NCBI GenBank assembly: GCA_964613675.1
Contig: CAZTIH010000039.1
Location: forward strand, 1-19,346
Length of the DNA: 19,346 nucleotides
Direction: 5' to 3'
Source of the DNA: DAIUCA01 sp964613675
GTDB lineage: Bacteria; Pseudomonadota; Gammaproteobacteria; Competibacterales; Competibacteraceae
Part shown: positions 15,049-19,346 of the stretch, one piece after another
How positions within the stretch are numbered: position 1 is the stretch's first letter
Layout of the letters: the number at the start of each line of letters is the position of its first letter
The notes under the pieces: model-generated
What the model was told of the DNA's origin: nothing
The model's input: the letters and a program-made list of their open reading frames with translations, nothing else
The model's database searches: none
Translations under genes and position numbers: made by a program

Positions 15049-15536
15049 ACAGAGAGCGGCGGGAGCGCGCCGGCGAGGACATGAGCCGTTTGGGTTTCGC
15101 GGAACGCCTTTAACCGTTCGCGAATCGCGGGATTTTCTAGGGCGAGGATGGCACCGACAAATAACGCCGCGTTTTTCGCCCCCGCGTCCCCAATGGCAAA
15201 AGTCCCCACTGGAATGCCCGCCGGCATTTGCACGATTGACAACAGTGAATCCATCCCCTGCAAGTGCTTCGAGGGCACGGGCACCCCTAACACGGGAATG
15301 GTCGTTTTCGCGGCCACCATGCCCGGTAAGTGAGCCGCGCCGCCTGCCCCGGCGATAATGGCTTTTAATCCCCGTTCAATGGCCTGTTCCGCGTAGGTGA
15401 ACAGCAAATCTGGGGTACGGTGGGCGGAAACGACCCGCGTCTCGTAGGGGACGCCCAGTTGTTCGAGAATCGCCACACTGTGTTTTAGGGTCTCCCAATC
15501 GGACTGGGAACCCATGATGACGCCAACTAATGCCAT
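15045..15536 (-). CDS. purE: N5-carboxyaminoimidazole ribonucleotide mutase PurE (class I)
   Basis: The 163-residue enzyme converts N5-CAIR to CAIR, the step after PurK. GVIMGSQSDWETL (5-17), SAHRTPD (37-43, with catalytic His39), the phosphate-binding GAGGAAHLPG (63-72) and PVLGVPVPSKHLQGMDSLLS (81-100) are all typical of class I PurE; the partner PurK downstream confirms class I use. The frame is open 25 codons further upstream, but ATG 15534-15536 begins the conserved core and has AGGG six bases before it. It diverges from the reductase gene across only 45 bases. Confidence 0.97.
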   Translation of the reverse strand: MALVGVIMGSQSDWETLKHSVAILEQLGVPYETRVVSAHRTPDLLFTYAEQAIERGLKAIIAGAGGAAHLPGMVAAKTTIPVLGVPVPSKHLQGMDSLLSIVQMPAGIPVGTFAIGDAGAKNAALFVGAILALENPAIRERLKAFRETQTAHVLAGALPPLSV

Positions 15537-15581
15537 GATTGGCCCTCGCAAAAAGCGCGTTAGATTAATACAAAGGTGACT

Positions 15582-16721
15582 ATGAAAATTCTGGTGATTG
15601 GGAGTGGCCAAGCGGGGGTGAGCGTGTTACGGGCGCTGCGTAAAGGCAACGCCTCCCTTGAACTAGCCCTCGTGACCGCTGACAGCGGTGATTTTTACGC
15701 AAAACCCCTGCTTTCCAATGCGTTTACCCAGCAAAAATCCCCTCCCCAGCTCATCACCCAACCCCTAGAAACGTTGATCGAGTCCCTCAAGTGCACCGCA
15801 TTCCCGCGTACCCGCGCCATCGCGATTGATCGCCCTCGACAACAGCTCGTCACCTCCCTTGGGCCTTTCGACTACGACATTTTAGTGCTGGCAACGGGCG
15901 CATCTCCCGTACAGACGGCGGTGCCCAAAGATTCGTTTTCGCTGATCCACCGGGTCAACGACCTCGCGAGTTACCTACAATTTCGTCATGCCCTAGCGGC
16001 GGCAGGTGCGACCGCCGATGTCGTGATTTTGGGATCGGGCCTGGTGGGGTGTGAATTTGCGAATGATCTCATTGAGGTCGGTCATCGGGTTGCGATGGTC
16101 TCGCCGGACGACTACCCCTTACAGCGCTTGTTACCCCCGAAGGCGGGTCAGGCGTTACGGGACGCCCTGGTGCAACGGGGGGTACGCTTTTACTTTGGCG
16201 CTACGGCAACGCAGCTCGAATGGCGTTCGTGGAACACCCAATACGTCACCCTAAGCCAAGGCGAAACATTGACCGCTCATGTCGTGCTGTCCGCCCAAGG
16301 GCTATCCCCCCAAAGCGATTTAGCCCACGCCGCAGGGTTAACCACGGATCCGGCGATTGTTACGGACGCATGGGGCCGAACCTCGGATCCGCAGATTTAC
16401 GCACTCGGAGACTGTGCGCGTATTGACGGGCAATGGTTGCCGTACATTGCACCGATTCTGCACGCCGCGAAGGCGATGGCCGCCACGATTTGCGGTCAAC
16501 CTACCCCCATTCGTTACCCTCCCCTACCGATTGTGATTAAAACCCCCGCGTTACCGTTAGTCGTAGCGCCGCCGACGGGCCGAGGAGACTGGCATTGGCT
16601 GGAAAGCACGGGGGGGTTACATGGGGAATGGCGGGATGAACAGGGGCATTTGCACGGGTTTATCCTGGGTGGAAACGCGACTACCTTGCGGCAAAAGCTC
16701 ATCGGGGCGATGGGTTCGTAG
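15582..16721 (+). CDS. Rubredoxin-NAD(+) reductase-type FAD oxidoreductase
   Basis: The 379-residue flavoprotein is expected to move electrons from NAD(P)H to rubredoxin or a similar small carrier. It has the two dinucleotide-binding folds in order: VIGSGQAG (5-12) for FAD, LVLATGASP (101-109), ILGSGLVGCEFANDL (149-163) for NAD(P)H, and YALGDCARIDG (273-283) closing the FAD site. The C-terminal block LPIVIKTPALPLVVAPP (315-331) matches the rubredoxin-binding domain of Pseudomonas rubredoxin reductases. ATG 15582-15584 is chosen because AAAGGTG lies just upstream; GTG 15576 would lack a site. No rubredoxin gene is adjacent. NorW-like flavorubredoxin reductase is the alternative. It is followed three bases later by another FAD oxidoreductase gene. 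Confidence 0.85.
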   Translation: MKILVIGSGQAGVSVLRALRKGNASLELALVTADSGDFYAKPLLSNAFTQQKSPPQLITQPLETLIESLKCTAFPRTRAIAIDRPRQQLVTSLGPFDYDILVLATGASPVQTAVPKDSFSLIHRVNDLASYLQFRHALAAAGATADVVILGSGLVGCEFANDLIEVGHRVAMVSPDDYPLQRLLPPKAGQALRDALVQRGVRFYFGATATQLEWRSWNTQYVTLSQGETLTAHVVLSAQGLSPQSDLAHAAGLTTDPAIVTDAWGRTSDPQIYALGDCARIDGQWLPYIAPILHAAKAMAATICGQPTPIRYPPLPIVIKTPALPLVVAPPTGRGDWHWLESTGGLHGEWRDEQGHLHGFILGGNATTLRQKLIGAMGS

Positions 16722-16724
16722 TCG

Positions 16725-17774
16725 GTGAACACCCAATGGCAGGTCATTGTGGTGGGGGGAGGGCCAGCGGGGTTAGCCGCCGCGACCACCTTGCGAAATT
16801 GCGGCGTCACGGATGTCCTGTTGATCGAACAAGCCGCCCATTTAGGCGGGTGGTTGCGTTATTTGCCCGCCCTGCGACAGCGGTTACATCGACGATTAAC
16901 CCACCTCGACGGGTGTCACGTGTGGTTACAGGCGACGGTGTTGCAAATCGCGCCCGGGCCTCAAATCGTGGTGCGCAGTGCACAGACCACCACCACGCTC
17001 CACGCGAAACGCCTGTTGATGGCCACGGGGAGCGCTTGGCAGCGAACGACGCCTCACCTATCGGTCACGCCGCTAGGACAGGTGTTACAACAGCCCTCGT
17101 TAGGCCCAGCGCTCGCCGTTCACAGCATGGGGGAACTGTTAATGCCGACCGTCTGGAATCTACGTGGTTATCGTCTGCCGATTCGCGGAATTCTGCCGAC
17201 CGACCTCGCGGATCGCACCGGTGGACTGCCCCCGTTCCAGCGATGGGCGTTGCGCATGGCGGGTATCCCGATGTTGCGACAGGTTCCCCCCCACACCCTA
17301 CTGCTCGACACCACGGGGTATGTCCCTCATTTGCCGTTGCACCACCACCTCATGATGCAAAGTGGGGCGATTGCGGTGGATCAATACGGTCGCAGCCACG
17401 ACCCGTGGATTTTTGCGGCGGGAGACGTGTTACGGCCCCCGCGTTCGGTAGCGGTGGCGATTCAGGAAGGCGAACGGGTGGCGCACCGGTTAGTGGCGAG
17501 TTTGCGGGGCGATTTACCCTTGCCGACGCGGGAGATTCCGTTGTTGATGACGGAACTGGCGTACCCCCAACGGTTAGCCGAACCTGGGCCTTGTGCGGCA
17601 TTGGGGGCGTTTCGCTACCGTCATGCGCAGGGCAGTCACTTCACTTTATTTGCGGAGGGGTGGCCCATTGCACGACGCCGTTGCCGACCGTGGCCGGGGT
17701 TTTGGCAACCCATCCCGCTTGCCTGGTTACGGGTGCCTTGGGCAAAAGCGGTCGAGATTTCGATGGAGACTTAA
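16725..17774 (+). CDS. Atypical FAD-dependent oxidoreductase, function unknown
   Basis: The 349-residue protein has a clear N-terminal FAD-binding motif (VVGGGPAGLAAA, 9-20), the ATG motif at 100-102, and a C-terminal FAD-closing block (IFAAGDVLRPPRSVAVAIQEGE, 229-250; see 229-240 and 241-250) like thioredoxin-reductase or HcnB/sarcosine-oxidase-alpha-type flavoproteins. In the middle, where a second GxGxxG NAD(P)-binding motif is expected (about 125-150), the sequence reads SLGPALAVHSMGELLMP without it. There is no redox-active CxxC. The start is GTG at 16725, three bases after the preceding stop, so the two oxidoreductases are coupled. They share only general fold, not close similarity. The electron donor, acceptor and pathway are unknown; a subunit-like role with the upstream reductase is conceivable. 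Confidence 0.7.
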   Translation: MNTQWQVIVVGGGPAGLAAATTLRNCGVTDVLLIEQAAHLGGWLRYLPALRQRLHRRLTHLDGCHVWLQATVLQIAPGPQIVVRSAQTTTTLHAKRLLMATGSAWQRTTPHLSVTPLGQVLQQPSLGPALAVHSMGELLMPTVWNLRGYRLPIRGILPTDLADRTGGLPPFQRWALRMAGIPMLRQVPPHTLLLDTTGYVPHLPLHHHLMMQSGAIAVDQYGRSHDPWIFAAGDVLRPPRSVAVAIQEGERVAHRLVASLRGDLPLPTREIPLLMTELAYPQRLAEPGPCAALGAFRYRHAQGSHFTLFAEGWPIARRRCRPWPGFWQPIPLAWLRVPWAKAVEISMET

Positions 17775-17784
17775 AGGGTTAATC

Positions 17785-17828
17785 AACGCAACTGCGGGCG
17801 TCCCAAGGGACCTCTTTGCGGTTGCGTT
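17785..17828 (+). terminator. Long hairpin after the FAD oxidoreductase operon, probable terminator
   Basis: AACGCAAC (17785-17792) pairs perfectly with GTTGCGTT (17821-17828). Inside, further weaker pairs and a GTCCC-AA-GGGAC hairpin (17800-17811) extend the structure. It begins ten bases after the oxidoreductase stop codon. The bases that follow (TCGACTTTATG) are only modestly T-rich, so termination efficiency is uncertain and a processing or stabilising hairpin is an alternative. Confidence 0.5.
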
Positions 17829-18094
17829 TCGACTTTATGTACGGTTTCAGATAAACCAACGTCGATTGTTGGATCTTGTACAATTTTTGTAGAGCCTTAC
17901 CCCATCAGCGGGCTGTAAAATTGTTAACGCAATGGTGAAGGGAATTGAGCGTCGAGATTTGTAAATTTAGGCCCTAAATACCGAGAAAATAATCGTTTAA
18001 GAGAGATTTTAAGCACTTCATTTGGTTGGAATTCTTATAAAAAATGCGCTGAATGGTGGGGGAAATAGCGTCGCAAAACCTTCACAAAACCGTA

Positions 18095-18154
18095 AAAACT
18101 GGCTGTGTTGATAGAAACTTTGGCTTTAGCGTATACATCCAAGCCACCAGTTTT
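18095..18154. repeat. 8-bp inverted repeat bracketing the clpS promoter
   Basis: AAAACTGG at 18095-18102 is matched by CCAGTTTT at 18147-18154 with no mismatch, 44 bases apart. The arms flank the candidate -35 and -10 boxes exactly, lying just upstream of one and near the expected start of transcription. This could be a pair of half-sites for a regulator or chance. No known regulator consensus is recognised. Confidence 0.45.
18108..18137 (+). promoter_or_regulatory. Candidate sigma-70 promoter for clpS-clpA
   Basis: TTGATA (18108-18113; five of six consensus positions) and TATACA (18132-18137; four of six) are separated by 18 bases. Transcription would start near 18144, giving a leader of about 50 bases to the clpS ATG. 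Location just upstream of the first gene of the unit supports it. Picked by eye. Confidence 0.5.
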
Positions 18155-18192
18155 CCCCATTAACTCACTCCTTTTGAGCCTTCGGATAAGCG

Positions 18193-18546
18193 ATGTCCCA
18201 GCGACCGACCCCCCCCTCCCGCGATAATCAACCCCTCCCCAACGGGGCCGACGCTCCGGATTCGGTAACTGAAAAAGCCCGTCCGCAGCTCAAACGGCCA
18301 CGCATGTACAAAGTTATTTTGCTTAACGACGATTACACCCCGATGGAGTTCGTCGTGCGGGTGCTTGAACAGTTCTTTAACCTGTCTCGTGAGAAAGCGA
18401 CACAGGTGATGTTGCATGTGCACACCCGTGGTAAAGGTGTTTGTGGCGTTTACACGTATGAAATCGCCGAAACTAAAGTGTCCCAAGTCAATGAGTTTTC
18501 CCGTGAACACCAGCATCCGCTCCTGTGCACGATGGAAGAAGCATAA
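18193..18546 (+). CDS. clpS: ATP-dependent Clp protease adaptor ClpS
   Basis: The 117-residue adaptor binds proteins with N-end-rule residues (Leu, Phe, Tyr, Trp) and delivers them to ClpAP. After a flexible, Pro-rich N-terminal extension of about 37 residues, the core reads YKVILLNDDYTPMEFVV: N45, D46, D47 and M51, together with His77 in HVHTRGKGVCG, form the pocket that holds the alpha-amino group and side chain. The tail ending LLCTMEEA is standard. It is about ten residues longer than E. coli ClpS, all in the extension that inserts in the ClpA pore. GGATAAG precedes the ATG. clpA follows 51 bases downstream, the common gene order. Confidence 0.97.
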   Translation: MSQRPTPPSRDNQPLPNGADAPDSVTEKARPQLKRPRMYKVILLNDDYTPMEFVVRVLEQFFNLSREKATQVMLHVHTRGKGVCGVYTYEIAETKVSQVNEFSREHQHPLLCTMEEA

Positions 18547-18597
18547 TTCCGCACGCTTACCGATTAAGCGCGGATCGAACCTAACCGAGGCTTTCCC

Positions 18598-19346
18598 ATG
18601 TTGAGTAAGGAATTGGAGTACTCCATCAATCTCGCCTTTCGTGAGGCCCGCGAACGGCGTCACGAATTTATGACCGTTGAGCATCTGCTATTGGCGTTGC
18701 TCGACAACCCCGCCGCCCAAGAAGTCTTAAAAGCCTGTGGTGCGAATCTGGATCGTCTGAGACGCGATCTGCAAAGTTTTATTAAAGACAGCACGCCGAT
18801 TCTCTCCACCGATGATGCCCGCGAAACCCAACCGACTTTGGGCTTTCAACGGGTGTTGCAACGGGCGGTGTTGCATGTGCAGTCGTCGGGGAATCGGGAA
18901 GTCACCGGGGCGAATGTGCTCGTGGCGATTTTTGGCGAACAAGAGTCGCACGCGGTTTATCTTCTGAAGCAGCAGGACATCAATCGTCTCGATGTCGTGA
19001 ATTACATCTCCCACGGTATTTCCAAAGTTTCGGATGAAAACGATATGTCCGCCCAAAACAACGACGAAGAGAGCTCAAACGAAGGTAACGGTCACCGTCC
19101 CTTGGAAAGTTTTGCGACCAATCTCAATGAGTTAGCGCGTCAGGGCCGCATCGACCCGCTGATTGGGCGGCGTTATGAAGTGGAACGAACCATTCAAATC
19201 CTGTGTCGGCGACGGAAAAATAATCCGTTATTTGTCGGCGAGGCGGGGGTGGGCAAAACGGCGATTGCTGAAGGGTTAGCCCGCATGATCGTCGATGGAC
19301 AGGTGCCCGATGTGCTGTCGAGTGCCACGATTTACTCGTTAGATCT
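18598..19346 (+). CDS. clpA: ATP-dependent Clp protease ATP-binding subunit ClpA, N-terminal third (runs off window)
   Basis: The frame begins at ATG 18598-18600 with GAGG seven bases upstream and stays open to the window edge, giving 249 complete codons of a family about 755 residues long. Residues 1-140 are the N-domain that docks ClpS and substrates (MLSKELEYSINLAFREA, then a second repeat around 80-140). An acidic, Asn-rich linker follows (about 145-165). The first AAA+ module opens with LESFATNLNELARQG, DPLIGRR and the Walker A loop GEAGVGKT (214-221). ClpA unfolds substrates and threads them into ClpP. Cotranscription with clpS is likely. The rest, including the second ATPase domain and the ClpP-binding loop, is outside the window. 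Confidence 0.97.
   Translation, partial: MLSKELEYSINLAFREARERRHEFMTVEHLLLALLDNPAAQEVLKACGANLDRLRRDLQSFIKDSTPILSTDDARETQPTLGFQRVLQRAVLHVQSSGNREVTGANVLVAIFGEQESHAVYLLKQQDINRLDVVNYISHGISKVSDENDMSAQNNDEESSNEGNGHRPLESFATNLNELARQGRIDPLIGRRYEVERTIQILCRRRKNNPLFVGEAGVGKTAIAEGLARMIVDGQVPDVLSSATIYSLD

Larger units (their letters stand above)
17775..18192. other. 418-base AT-rich non-coding region upstream of clpS
   Basis: No convincing gene is seen on either strand. The region holds the long hairpin at 17785-17828, a second small hairpin (CCAAC 17856-17860 with GTTGG 17868-17872) followed by a T-rich run, a TATAAA at 18036-18041 without a good -35 partner, and the clpS promoter and inverted repeat described separately. 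Base composition is clearly richer in A and T than the flanking genes, as expected for a regulatory region serving clpSA. A small RNA gene cannot be ruled out but nothing specific supports one. Confidence 0.7.

Noticed and set aside
15537..15581. Promoter in the 45-base gap between purE and the reductase gene (TTGGCC / TAGATT)
   Set aside because: Both hexamers match only four of six positions and the implied start would fall on the ribosome-binding site; not strong enough to list.
16736..17782. A 348-codon frame overlapping the second flavoprotein over its whole length
   Set aside because: Its translation is Arg/Pro/Ser-rich with no recognisable motif, while the other frame has clear FAD-binding motifs; it is a composition-driven shadow.
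18160..18684. 174-codon minus-strand frame opposite clpS and clpA
   Set aside because: Antisense to two firmly identified genes and without family motifs or a ribosome-binding site.
1..19346. CRISPR arrays, tRNA or rRNA genes, toxin-antitoxin or defence genes, prophage genes
   Set aside because: No regularly spaced repeat array, no tRNA cloverleaf or rRNA stretch, and no such protein families were recognised on either strand.

Overview
The window looks like a chromosomal segment of a gammaproteobacterium. The reasons are a type II secretion system (T2SS) block followed by nudE and cysQ, a DusA-type tRNA dihydrouridine synthase, an E. coli-like NADP isocitrate dehydrogenase and a clpS-clpA pair. 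Coding density is high, base composition looks fairly GC-rich, and many neighbouring genes share ATGA or GTGA overlaps. I cannot name the genus from the sequence. A remnant or end of an IS200/IS605-family element sits at the left edge.

Layout. (1) 1-160: the last 40 codons of an IS200-type transposase and its right-end hairpin, directly beside the 3' end of cysQ. (2) 198-7995, all on the minus strand and read right to left: gspG-H-I-J-K-L-M-N, then a lytic transglycosylase lipoprotein, nudE and cysQ. The eight gsp genes overlap by 4 to 17 bases and must form one transcription unit. They supply the major and minor pseudopilins and the inner-membrane L/M/N components. The secretin (D), C, the ATPase (E) and F are not here, so the T2SS is encoded at more than one locus. 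(3) 8117-10189, minus: a signal-peptide-bearing PqaA-like serine hydrolase carrying two C-terminal WWNP-type repeats, a plausible T2SS cargo encoded next to its machine. (4) 10191-11818, plus: dusA and a divergent DUF1415 gene, ended by a terminator shared with the convergent icd. (5) 11951-15536, minus: icd, whose product is an NADP isocitrate dehydrogenase with an appended charged linker and two CBS domains, then purK and purE. (6) 15582-17774, plus: a rubredoxin-type NAD(P)H:FAD reductase and a second, atypical FAD oxidoreductase. (7) 17775-18192: AT-rich non-coding region with hairpins and a candidate promoter. (8) 18193 to the right edge: clpS and the 5' third of clpA, the N-degron adaptor and its protease-associated unfoldase.

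The most unusual item is the isocitrate dehydrogenase-CBS fusion. Every hallmark of the catalytic domain is present, including the NADP-specificity residues and the serine phosphorylated by AceK in E. coli, yet about 175 residues are added that resemble a nucleotide-sensing Bateman module. This suggests direct adenylate control of the TCA/glyoxylate branch point. Second-tier points are the hydrolase with tandem repeats beside the T2SS genes, the tandem FAD reductases inserted with purEK between icd and clpSA, a duplicated 25-bp element covering the nudE ribosome-binding site, and a DUF1415 protein without its signature motif.
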